From Thiomicrorhabdus sp. (GTDB taxonomy: Bacteria > Pseudomonadota > Gammaproteobacteria > Thiomicrospirales > Thiomicrospiraceae), in assembly GCF_963662555.1 (NCBI RefSeq), contig NZ_OY759719.1, positions 1,322,985-1,386,984 on the forward strand: a DNA stretch of 64,000 bases, given 5' to 3'. The notes under the pieces were generated by a model. It searched no databases and was not told where the DNA came from. It saw only the letters and a program-made list of their open reading frames with translations. Each line of letters starts with the position of its first letter. The first letter of the stretch is position 1. Below, in pieces: positions 18,776 through 26,523 of this stretch. The translations under genes and the position numbers were made by a program.

Positions 18776-18798
18776 TTCAAATCCTGTCATTCCGACCA
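18776..18798 (+). repeat. attR core (tRNA-Pro end remnant)
   Basis: The same 23 nt as the end of tRNA-Pro(GGG). Only a poor tRNA-like remnant precedes it (GTGGTCG then GATACAG), so no tRNA is made here. It marks the right junction of the element. Confidence 0.93.
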
Positions 18799-18914
18799 CC
18801 GTTTTTTTTGATTCATACTTCTTTTGCGATGATTGGCTTTGAGCTGATGTCGAATTTCATTCCAAAAAGTTCAACGTTTCTTTTTTGTCTTCATTTTTTG
18901 TAAATTTTATAAAA

Positions 18915-19061
18915 TTAATGACGACGTTTTTTCTGTTCAATTTCCAGCTGAATTAACTCTTTTAAAAGAGAAGAAGCTCGCTCTTCATCATGTTTAAGAT
19001 TTGCTTTTAATAAATGCTTCCATGTTTTATGTAATTTCTTTTCTAATTTAGAATTTTCCAT
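18915..19061 (-). CDS. 48-residue basic coiled-coil small protein
   Basis: Lies in the 608-nt space between attR and the ABC permease gene. It starts MENSKLEKKLHKTWKHLLKA and ends EIEQKKRRH, with a heptad-like pattern and many Lys/Glu. A TGGAG site lies 7 nt before the ATG. It is not recognised. Being just outside the element, it is a host gene. The rest of the space holds a tandem repeat and a terminator. Confidence 0.5.
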   Translation of the reverse strand: MENSKLEKKLHKTWKHLLKANLKHDEERASSLLKELIQLEIEQKKRRH

Positions 19062-19218
19062 AACTAAACTCCATTTTATGTACTCGTTGGTAATATAATA
19101 TTACTATTTTAAGATAAAATCAAATTTATCTATTTAAAAACATGGATATAGCTGTATCTTTGAGTTTTTATTTGAATAATCAAAGGTTACTATCTGAGTA
19201 ATTTACTGCTTCTATAAT

Positions 19219-19254
19219 TACTTGGATAGCTACTTGGATAGCTACTTGGGTAGG
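19219..19254 (+). repeat. Short tandem repeat, 12-nt unit
   Basis: Three tandem copies of TACTTGGATAGC, the third diverged (TACTTGGGTAGG), ending in a partial AGGCCTG motif. Confidence 0.7.
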
Positions 19255-19356
19255 CCTGTTAGGCGTTATATATCAGGATTAGATATATGGACTGTTGATT
19301 TGATAAACGGTCAGCGAGATTGATATTAGATAGTTAAGAGAGCTTGTATGAATAAA

Positions 19357-19400
19357 CCTCTCTAACCATGGAGCATAGCTAAATAGTATGGTTAAAGAGG
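19357..19400 (-). terminator. Terminator of the ABC exporter operon
   Basis: A 13-bp stem, CCTCTCTAACCAT (19357-19369) with ATGGTTAAAGAGG (19388-19400), one wobble, followed on the minus strand by TTTATT. It lies just after the permease stop. Confidence 0.65.
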
Positions 19401-19406
19401 CTAGTC

Positions 19407-21899
19407 TTAGTTATTAGAAAGGTATATTTTTAATTTTTGTGGGCTATGTTTAATGTAGTTCCATTGAGTAACCAGGCCTATTAAAAGAAACAATCCACTG
19501 CCCACAATAATACTCAATAACCATAAAGAAAGATCAAAAGAGGGGCTGGTATTTAATAGGTAAATACTGATTAAGACACTGGCTACTTGTGCAAAGCTAG
19601 CAGCTAAAACTCCAGCTAGTCCTCCCAAAAATGCAAATTCGGTTAAGCCTATTTTTATAATTTCTTTATTTTTAGCCCCAATAGTTCTTAGCAATAACCA
19701 ACTTTGAATACGAGACTGTTGACTGGCAATGGTCGCAGTAAACAATACAGCGATACTGGCTAATAAGGTAAACGCGTACAGGGCAGAAACAGCCCAGCTT
19801 GCTTGTGTCATAATTTGCTGGATTTGCAGCATAATCTTACGCACATCGATAAGCAGTACACCTTGGCTTTGAGTGGCTAATTGCTTAGTCAGTTCAGGCA
19901 CAGAAGTTTGTTTATTTTCTGCTAAGTAGAAATTGCTTAAATAAGAAATAGGTAAGGCTCTATCTGTTTTGGGCTCAACAATAAAAAAGAAATTGAGTTG
20001 AAAGCTTTGCCAATCCACTTTTCTAAAACTGGTGACTTGATAGTGATACTCCTGGCCTGCAAAATTAAAGGTAAGTTCATCCCCTAAATGAATATTAAAC
20101 AGCTCGGCAATGCCTTGTTCAACTGATACCCATGGTTTATTTGGTGTTGGTGTGATTTGAGCAGTGATTTTATTATGGCTAGGTATGGCATTCATTACCG
20201 CTACATTGGCCTCACGTTCTAATAAACGGCGTGCTCTTTCACTGGTTTGTTGTTCTGCTAATAGCGGCTTATCATTAATTTGTGTCAGTCTTCCTCTTGC
20301 CATCGGTGCTTCTGTTTTATTGGGTATCGCCTTAAGAACTTGGTCAACTTGTGTTTTTTGATTAGGTTGAATGTTAATCACAAACGCATTAGGAGTGTCT
20401 TTAGGTAATGATGCCTGCCAGTTGTATAGCAAGTCTTGACGTACGAACGTCATTAACATTAATACAAATAAAACCATACCAACCGATACCAATTGAATTT
20501 GTACCAGGCCAGGTTCTTTATTTAAGTTAGATAGTGCAATTTTGAACCAACCCCGACTGTACGTTTGTAAAAACTTGAGCAGTTTGAGTAAAGCCAATGA
20601 AGCTAAAAATAAAAACAGACTAAAGACAATAATGCCAGACACAATCCAGGCTAATGTTTGGATATTCAGCATTAAGCTAATTAACGCCAATAGCAAAAAG
20701 AAACTAATAAACCAATGCAGATAACCTGTTTGAGAAGGTACAGATTTTAAAATTTGAATAGGGGGTGTTTTTACTGCACTTTGAAAGGCTTGCCATGCAA
20801 ATGTCCATAACACCAATATCCCACTAAAAAATCCGACCAAGAGGGCAAGTGTTGGATTTGGAATTACCAACGGTGTAAAAAAGTGTGATAAATAGGGCTG
20901 CACTAGAACAGAGATAACATAACCCAACGCAGAACCTATAGCACTACTAAAAATAGCTATCCAACTGAGTTGAAGGGCAAAAAGTCGTGTCATTTTGCCA
21001 TTGCTAGCACCAAACGCACGCATTAAAGCCATACTGTTTTTCCAACGAGTTAGGTAAAATCGACTAGCAATTAAGATAGACATGCCAGCAACTAAAATAG
21101 CCGATAAAGCCGATAAATCTAAAAATAACCAAGCAGTTTCAAGTGAATTGCCTAAATCTTCAGATGGCGCTTTGGCAGAAAAAATTTGCCAAGAAGGTTG
21201 TTGATTTTTTTCGATGACTTTAGAAAAAGTCTTAAGTGCTTTTTCATTGCCAGCCACACTCAATTTATAGGTTACACGGCTACCTGGACCAATAAGCTTA
21301 ATTTGGTTAAGTTGTGCTAATGGCATCCAAACCTGTGGTGCAAAACTTGCCATAGGGTTGACGGTTTGTGAACTTTCAATTGCTCCGTTTAGCTGAAAGG
21401 TTTTGGTGCCCAAAGTAAGAGTTGACTGGCCATCTATTTGCATTAAAGACAATAACTTGGGTTCAATCCATACACCGTCTTTGGTTAAAGGCATAAATGG
21501 CAAAATTGAGTTTGGCGTTAATTGGCCTCTTAAAGGTTTTGGATTAGACAAACCCGTTAAACGAACAAGTTGAAAGCTTTGTTGTTCTGAGGTGTTTTGT
21601 GCCAGTGCCATCGTAACCACAGACACGCTTTGAGCCGTTTTTAACCCCAAGTCTTTAGCCTGTTGTTGCCACTTAGCATCTATTGGTCTAGAGCTTTGAA
21701 TCACGTAGTCTGCACCTAAAGATTCAGAAGCTTTGCGTAACATGCTTTGTTGTACGGTCTCGCCGAGTTGTTTAACAACGGTAACGGTTGTGCTGGCAAT
21801 AATGACTGCAATAATTAACCAAATCCAATCACCTTTTTTTAGGCTTCTAAAAAACCATTTAGATGCCGTAATGGCTTCATGCTGAAAAGATTTAATCAT
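19407..21899 (-). CDS. ABC transporter permease, YbbP/FtsX type
   Basis: 830 residues. An inner-membrane protein with one N-terminal membrane segment (about 28-45), a periplasmic domain, two FtsX-type permease blocks (about 265-375 and about 710-815) and a middle group of membrane segments (about 400-490). This ten-helix layout with two FtsX domains matches YbbP and other LolCDE/MacB-related exporters. It overlaps the ATPase gene by 8 nt and forms a two-gene operon divergent from tesA, the same arrangement as ybbA-ybbP-tesA in E. coli. The substrate is unknown; lipids or periplasmic products are plausible. Confidence 0.9.
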   Translation of the reverse strand: MIKSFQHEAITASKWFFRSLKKGDWIWLIIAVIIASTTVTVVKQLGETVQQSMLRKASESLGADYVIQSSRPIDAKWQQQAKDLGLKTAQSVSVVTMALAQNTSEQQSFQLVRLTGLSNPKPLRGQLTPNSILPFMPLTKDGVWIEPKLLSLMQIDGQSTLTLGTKTFQLNGAIESSQTVNPMASFAPQVWMPLAQLNQIKLIGPGSRVTYKLSVAGNEKALKTFSKVIEKNQQPSWQIFSAKAPSEDLGNSLETAWLFLDLSALSAILVAGMSILIASRFYLTRWKNSMALMRAFGASNGKMTRLFALQLSWIAIFSSAIGSALGYVISVLVQPYLSHFFTPLVIPNPTLALLVGFFSGILVLWTFAWQAFQSAVKTPPIQILKSVPSQTGYLHWFISFFLLLALISLMLNIQTLAWIVSGIIVFSLFLFLASLALLKLLKFLQTYSRGWFKIALSNLNKEPGLVQIQLVSVGMVLFVLMLMTFVRQDLLYNWQASLPKDTPNAFVINIQPNQKTQVDQVLKAIPNKTEAPMARGRLTQINDKPLLAEQQTSERARRLLEREANVAVMNAIPSHNKITAQITPTPNKPWVSVEQGIAELFNIHLGDELTFNFAGQEYHYQVTSFRKVDWQSFQLNFFFIVEPKTDRALPISYLSNFYLAENKQTSVPELTKQLATQSQGVLLIDVRKIMLQIQQIMTQASWAVSALYAFTLLASIAVLFTATIASQQSRIQSWLLLRTIGAKNKEIIKIGLTEFAFLGGLAGVLAASFAQVASVLISIYLLNTSPSFDLSLWLLSIIVGSGLFLLIGLVTQWNYIKHSPQKLKIYLSNN

Positions 21900-22617
21900 T
21901 TGATTCTTCCAGGTTCTTATCTTGCTGAACTAATTGGCCATTATGAAGGTGATAAACTTTTTGACAGCGTTGAGCCAGTTCAGAATCGTGTGTCACCAGT
22001 ATTAACGTGGTTTTTAAGCTACGGTTAAGCTCAAAAAGCAGAGCTTGGATTTGCTCTGCGGTCTCTTCATCTAAGTTACCCGTGGGTTCATCCGCAAATA
22101 AAACTTTAGGTTCGGTTACAAATGCTCTAGCAATTGCAACACGTTGTTGCTCACCGCCAGATAATTCAGCAGGCCTGTGGTTTGCCCGGTGTTGTAAGCC
22201 AACTTGTTCAAGAGCGTTATGTGCTTTTTCAATGGCATTATCTATCTGAAAAAGCTCTAAAGGCATTAATACATTCTCTAAAGCTGTCATACTTGGCATA
22301 AGTTGAAAGTTTTGAAAAATAAAGCCAACTTGTTGAGCCCTTATTTGTGCACGTTCATCTTCAGAAGATTCTTCAATATTGTGTCCTAATAAAGCTACTT
22401 TTCCTAAAGTAGGCAGCTCTAACCCAGCCATTAATGAGAGTAGGGTCGATTTACCCGAACCAGACCGGCCAACAATAGCAATAATCTCTTCTGACTGGAC
22501 TCTTAAGTCGCAGGCTCTTATGATATCTAACACCTCAGAATCAGAAGGAATCTGGTAATGCACATTTTGCAATTCAATCACATTTTCAAGCTTATTATTC
22601 ATGCGGCTGGTATTCAT
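21892..22617 (-). CDS. ABC transporter ATP-binding protein, YbbA/LolD type
   Basis: 241 residues, one full ATPase domain: Walker A GRSGSGKSTLLS, Q-loop in FIFQNFQLMPSMTALEN, signature LSGGEQQRVAIARA, Walker B VLFADEPTGNLDEET, and switch His in LVTHD. The NLDEET block is typical of the MacB/LolD group of exporters. Start at 22617 or at an internal ATG (22602). Its 5' end overlaps the tesA start on the other strand. It powers the permease encoded next. Confidence 0.93.
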   Translation of the reverse strand: MNTSRMNNKLENVIELQNVHYQIPSDSEVLDIIRACDLRVQSEEIIAIVGRSGSGKSTLLSLMAGLELPTLGKVALLGHNIEESSEDERAQIRAQQVGFIFQNFQLMPSMTALENVLMPLELFQIDNAIEKAHNALEQVGLQHRANHRPAELSGGEQQRVAIARAFVTEPKVLFADEPTGNLDEETAEQIQALLFELNRSLKTTLILVTHDSELAQRCQKVYHLHNGQLVQQDKNLEESND

Positions 22618-23286
22618 TTATCTAAGGCTCTCTTATTGCTGCTACTAAGTTTCAGTTTGATTTTTCATCCTAGTCTAAGCGTTGCACAATCGCAAGGTGA
22701 AATGACCGCTGAAAACATGAAACAAGATGAATCTAACAGGCCTGGTAAATTACTGGTGATGGGCGATAGTTTAAGTGCGGCTTATGGCATTGAAATTAAT
22801 CAGGGTTGGGTGGCTCTACTACAAAAGAAATATCCTCAGATTGATGTAGTGAATGCAAGCATTAGTGGAGAAACCACTTCTGGTGGCAAACAGAGGTTAC
22901 AGGCTCTATTGGAGAAATATCAACCTGACATAATGGTTTTAGAGCTTGGAGCCAATGATGCATTAAGAGGGCAGGATTTAAATGTTACCAAACGCAATTT
23001 GCAAAGTATGATTGATGCGTGCTTAAAATTTAATAAAGACTGTAAAGTGGTTTTATTAGGGGTACAGTTACCAACGAATTATGGTCCTCTTTATGATCAG
23101 ATGTTCCAAAAGATGTACCGAGATTTGGCAGAAAAAAATAATCTTTTGTTCGATCCGTTTTTTATTGAACCTGTTGCTTTAGACCCTGGTCTAATGCAGC
23201 AGGATGGTTTGCATCCAAATGCAGAAGGGCAACCCCTGATATTGCAACGAATTGCCCCATTGTTAGAAAAGATCTTAACAAAATAA
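22558..23286 (+). CDS. tesA: Multifunctional acyl-CoA thioesterase/arylesterase TesA
   Basis: 242 residues. SGNH/GDSL hydrolase of the periplasm, exported through a hydrophobic segment (about 22-40). Motifs: MGDSLSAAYGIE (block I with Ser), GANDALRG (block III) and QDGLHPNAEGQ (block V with Asp and His). The enzyme cleaves long acyl thioesters, esters and lysophospholipids. The start at 22558 has AAGGA 8 nt ahead, and lies inside the divergent ATPase gene, giving a 60-nt overlap of the two 5' ends. A near-copy of the palindrome (AACAGGCCTGGT) lies in its coding sequence at 22735. Confidence 0.92.
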   Translation: MHILQFNHIFKLIIHAAGIHLSKALLLLLLSFSLIFHPSLSVAQSQGEMTAENMKQDESNRPGKLLVMGDSLSAAYGIEINQGWVALLQKKYPQIDVVNASISGETTSGGKQRLQALLEKYQPDIMVLELGANDALRGQDLNVTKRNLQSMIDACLKFNKDCKVVLLGVQLPTNYGPLYDQMFQKMYRDLAEKNNLLFDPFFIEPVALDPGLMQQDGLHPNAEGQPLILQRIAPLLEKILTK

Positions 23287-23481
23287 TAGTGCTGTTAAGT
23301 GAAGCTTGATTAGGATTTTGTTCTCTATTTAACGTTATAGTTGTAAAATATCGACTTACTTTGCATAGGGTTATTGTGCATGGTGATATTTTTATGACAT
23401 CTATGTTGCAACAGGTATTCCTGGTTGATACGCCTCCTTTGTCATTATTTAATTAAATTTCATGGAAAAATTTCTGAACTC

Positions 23482-24315
23482 ATGCAACAAAAACTTATTA
23501 ATGCACTGCAAGCCATCAAAGGCCAAAAAATTCCAGAGCTTCCAGAGGATATCTTGCGTCTTGAAAGAGAGATTAAAAGTAAGTTTGCAAGCACGGCATC
23601 TGTTGCAGAAATTATTGAAATGAACACAACTTTATCGGGTGAGGTAATGAAAATTGTTAACTCACCCGTAGTGAAGCTAAGAACCCCTGTAAGGTCTATT
23701 CGCGAAGCGGTTACGGTTATGGGGCTAGATAATATATATAACCTGGTTCTAAGTGCGGCCATTAAAAACATGTTTGGAAGTGAAGGGTTACACAAAGACA
23801 TTATGGATCATAGTGTTGATGTGGCTTTTTGTATGTCTGATATCTCTGAGTGGGTAGCAGGAATTACTCGTGATGAAGCTTATATGCTTGGCTTGTTTCA
23901 TAATGTCGGTGCTTTAATGCTCGCATCCAAAAGTAAAGAACAGTATGAGCCTATATTTAGAAACTCAATGTCTTTGCCATTAAGTGCTGTTGCTAAAGAA
24001 CGAGAGATATTTGGATCAGATCACGCCATGATTGGTGTATTAATTGGGCAAAAATGGCACTTACCCGTTAATATGCTTAATGCCATGATGTTGCATCATA
24101 ACGAGAGCTGTTCACGGATTCAAAATGATCAAGTAAGAGCGATGGTTGCTATGATCAAAGTCGCTAATGCCATTGTTTCTGAAATTTCATTGGGTGCTTA
24201 TCGTGGTGGAGAAATGCGAGCTTATGAGCTAGATGGTTTGCATGAACTGATGATAGATGACTCGGTGATAACTGAAATCAGAACGGCTTTAATGTCATAT
24301 AATTTCAAAGATTAA
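23482..24315 (+). CDS. HDOD domain protein, first of a tandem pair
   Basis: 277 residues from the ATG at 23482, which aligns with the start of the downstream paralogue; a longer frame begins at 23425 with a TTG. The HDOD domain fills the protein: AIKGQKIPELPEDILRLE, NTTLSGEVMKIVNSPVV, AYMLGLFHNVGALML, and AMMLHHNE. The HD pair is HN, so no phosphodiesterase activity is expected. HDOD proteins act as signalling adaptors. The next gene encodes a close relative, so the pair arose by tandem duplication. Confidence 0.9.
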   Translation: MQQKLINALQAIKGQKIPELPEDILRLEREIKSKFASTASVAEIIEMNTTLSGEVMKIVNSPVVKLRTPVRSIREAVTVMGLDNIYNLVLSAAIKNMFGSEGLHKDIMDHSVDVAFCMSDISEWVAGITRDEAYMLGLFHNVGALMLASKSKEQYEPIFRNSMSLPLSAVAKEREIFGSDHAMIGVLIGQKWHLPVNMLNAMMLHHNESCSRIQNDQVRAMVAMIKVANAIVSEISLGAYRGGEMRAYELDGLHELMIDDSVITEIRTALMSYNFKD

Positions 24316-24393
24316 ATTTAAATATATTTTTATAACAATTAGAGGCCTTTATACACACTTCGTGGTAGGGCTAATTAGAAAGGCTTATTAGTA

Positions 24394-25227
24394 ATGCAAA
24401 ACAAACTTCGCCAAGCAATCAAAGCTATTCAAGGGCATAAAATTCCTGAATTGCCAGAAGAGATTATTGAGCTAGACAAAGAAATATCAAGTAAATTTGC
24501 TAGTGCGGCGAATGTGACAGAAATTATTTCAAAAAATACCACTCTTTCTGGTGAGTTGATGCGTTTAGTTAACTCTCCGGTTGTTAAGTTAAAAGAGCCA
24601 GTAACGTCTATTAAAGACGCAGTGAGTGTTTTGGGACTCAATAACATCGCCAATCTTTTGGTGGCGGCTGCAATCAAAAATATTTTCGGCAGTAAGGGCT
24701 TGTCCAAAGATATTATGGATAACAGCGTTGATGTAGCTTTTTGCATGTCAGATCTCTCCGAATGGGTAGATGGGATCTCTAGAGATGAAGCCTATATGCT
24801 CGGTTTATTTCATAATGTTGGAGCGATGATGCTTGCAGCAAAAAATGAAGATGTTTATGCCGGATTATTTAGAGACTCAATGTCAAACCCAAATGCCATA
24901 ATAAAAAAAGAAGAAGCTGTATTTGGTTCAAACCACGCCATGATAGGTCTTTTGATTGGTCAAAAATGGCATTTACCCGTGAATATGCTTAATGCCATTA
25001 TGCTTCACCATAATGAGAAATGTGAACGGATTAAAAATGACCAAGTTCGAGCAATGGTTGCCATGATCAAGCTAGCTAATGCAATGGTTGCTGAAATTTC
25101 ATTAGGTGCCTATCGAAGTGAAGAAATGCGTAACTATGAAAAAGATGGTTTGCAAGAACTTATGATTGATGAAGATGTGGTTTCTGAAATTAGAACCGCG
25201 TTAATGTCATATAATTTTAAAGGTTAA
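24394..25227 (+). CDS. HDOD domain protein, second of a tandem pair
   Basis: 277 residues, co-linear with the preceding protein over its whole length (IQGHKIPELPEEIIELDKEI, LGLFHNVGAMMLA, LTSYN-type ending MSYNFKG). The same degenerate HN pair is present. The gap of 78 nt holds no terminator, so both may be expressed together. An exact ACCAGGCCTGGT and then a hairpin terminator follow. Confidence 0.9.
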   Translation: MQNKLRQAIKAIQGHKIPELPEEIIELDKEISSKFASAANVTEIISKNTTLSGELMRLVNSPVVKLKEPVTSIKDAVSVLGLNNIANLLVAAAIKNIFGSKGLSKDIMDNSVDVAFCMSDLSEWVDGISRDEAYMLGLFHNVGAMMLAAKNEDVYAGLFRDSMSNPNAIIKKEEAVFGSNHAMIGLLIGQKWHLPVNMLNAIMLHHNEKCERIKNDQVRAMVAMIKLANAMVAEISLGAYRSEEMRNYEKDGLQELMIDEDVVSEIRTALMSYNFKG

Positions 25228-25289
25228 CCTTAACAATGACGGATGCTTATTGATGCGTTTTTGTTTACGAAAATTTAATGATTAAAATT

Positions 25290-25301
25290 ACCAGGCCTGG
25301 T
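25290..25301. repeat. Exact ACCAGGCCTGGT palindrome
   Basis: One of seven exact copies in the window; intergenic, flanked by AATT and TAAA, just before the terminator of the HDOD pair. Confidence 0.85.
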
Positions 25302-25309
25302 AAAAATAA

Positions 25310-25350
25310 AAAGAGCCATTCTTAATTAAAAGGGTGGCTCTTTTTTTATT
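25310..25350 (+). terminator. Intrinsic terminator after the HDOD pair
   Basis: Stem AAAGAGCCA (25310-25318) with TGGCTCTTT (25335-25343), followed by a T-rich run. Confidence 0.85.
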
Positions 25351-25361
25351 TAAAAAAGCAA

Positions 25362-25520
25362 TTATTTAACTTTGTAATCTAAATGGTCAAATTTTTGTAA
25401 CGCAATCTGGAATGAAATCACCGTCGTAATAATAGCTTTGTAACCAAAGTGCTTTACCCAACGGAAAATCGTTATAGCATTATCTTGTTTAGCCCTATCT
25501 TGTTTAGCAATATCTAAGAA
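25362..25520 (-). pseudogene. Possible short gene remnant
   Basis: An open frame of 52 codons with protein-like composition (TIFRWVKHFGYKAIITTVI, then FQIALQKFDHLDYKVK and stop) but no ATG, GTG or TTG start. A duplicated ATCTTGTTTAGC-type word lies in its 5' part. It may be the 3' end of a lost gene. The rest of the 25351-26005 gap shows no gene; I see only AT-rich sequence. Confidence 0.3.
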
Positions 25521-26068
25521 TCATTCGATTGTTTAAATTCAAACCAATTAATCAACCTATTAAATAATCAGCACTCTTTTTAATTTCTAATTGATGAATG
25601 TGATTGAAATAGAAATTCGACTTTGGTTCAGTTGTTGCTGTGGCTTAACTAGGCAAGTTTTGATGAGGTTTATTTCATCAATTTTTCTATTACTTAAACA
25701 GTGTTGCATAAGTTAGCTTTACACAAGTCTCATAAGTCTAGTCGTCGCCGAATATGCTGTCATATGGACAGTCATCATTAAGTGGTAATAAGGGCATACG
25801 GGGCTATAAAGGTAGTTATTGTTTTTACTTAGAATAGGGCAATATTTACCGGGTTAAGTTCAATGGCAATTTTTGCATTAAAAGTAAGTTGCCGATACAA
25901 ACAATGAAAGTGGCAAGTCAACTAAATTCTATTAAATAACGCATGGCACAGATAAAAACTTATAAACATAATCTCTAGGGGTTAATTAAATAATCTAAAA
26001 CGGTTTTGAGTCTTTTGATTACCAGAGTTGTCTTACTTTCTTACAATCTGAAAAAACAGGAGAACATG

Positions 26069-26497
26069 ATGTTTTTTTCGCAAAAAAAGTTAATAAAGGG
26101 CGTTGGAATAGTATGCCTATTAATGACTTCAGTTTCCTTTGCTGCTAAAGGGCCTTCTGCTGAAAACGTTGACGGTGCAACAACCATCAATGCAGAGCAA
26201 GCTAAGAAGTTATGGAAAGAGGGAGCTACGTTTATTGATACTCGTAAAGATTCGGATTGGCAAGCTGGTCGAGTACCAGGTGCAGTGCATATTAACGTTA
26301 AAAAACCAGAATTTAATAAACACGAAATTTTGAATCATGTTGGTTTAAATGAACCTGTTGTTTCTTACTGCAATGCAGAAAAATGTCACCGTGCGGCTGC
26401 GGGTGCTAAAAAGCTTGTTGGGTTTGGTTTTACCAAAGTTTATTACTACAGAGATGGTTTTCCATCATGGAAAAATGCTGGTTATCCATATGAATAA
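26069..26497 (+). CDS. Secreted rhodanese-like protein
   Basis: 142 residues from the ATG at 26069, 6 nt after AGGAG (an ATG at 26066 directly precedes it). A signal peptide (about 1-24, ending SFAAK) is followed by a rhodanese domain (about 45-140): TFIDTRKDSDWQAGRVPGAVHIN and the active loop YCNAEKCHRAAAGAKKL, with the catalytic Cys likely in SYCNAEKC. Such periplasmic single-domain rhodaneses handle sulfane sulfur or cysteine redox signals, fitting a sulfur-oxidising lifestyle (inference). 26 nt upstream of the chemoreceptor gene and perhaps in one transcript with it. Confidence 0.9.
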   Translation: MFFSQKKLIKGVGIVCLLMTSVSFAAKGPSAENVDGATTINAEQAKKLWKEGATFIDTRKDSDWQAGRVPGAVHINVKKPEFNKHEILNHVGLNEPVVSYCNAEKCHRAAAGAKKLVGFGFTKVYYYRDGFPSWKNAGYPYE

Positions 26498-26523
26498 CCT
26501 AGACAAGGCTGAGGAAAATTATA

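Larger units (their letters stand above)
8694..18798. mobile_element. 10.1 kb integrative element in tRNA-Pro
   Basis: Bounded by the duplicated 23-nt tRNA end, with a tyrosine integrase at the right end facing inward and identical 24-nt arm-like repeats at both ends. Contents run from a winged-helix protein through secreted nuclease, HNH, serine recombinase, NERD, broken PD-(D/E)XK and small genes. I see no capsid, portal, terminase, relaxase or conjugation gene, so it looks like a satellite or cargo island mobilised by helpers. None of the 24 CAGGCCTG sites of the window lies within it, which supports a foreign origin. Confidence 0.9.

Noticed and set aside
8694..18798. Prophage interpretation of the island
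   Set aside because: No capsid, tail, portal or terminase gene seen; integrase and HNH genes alone are not enough.
18761..18798. Second tRNA-Pro at attR
   Set aside because: Only the last 23 nt match; no acceptor or anticodon arm can form.
23425..23481. Longer start for the first HDOD protein
   Set aside because: Starts with TTG and adds residues absent from the tandem paralogue.
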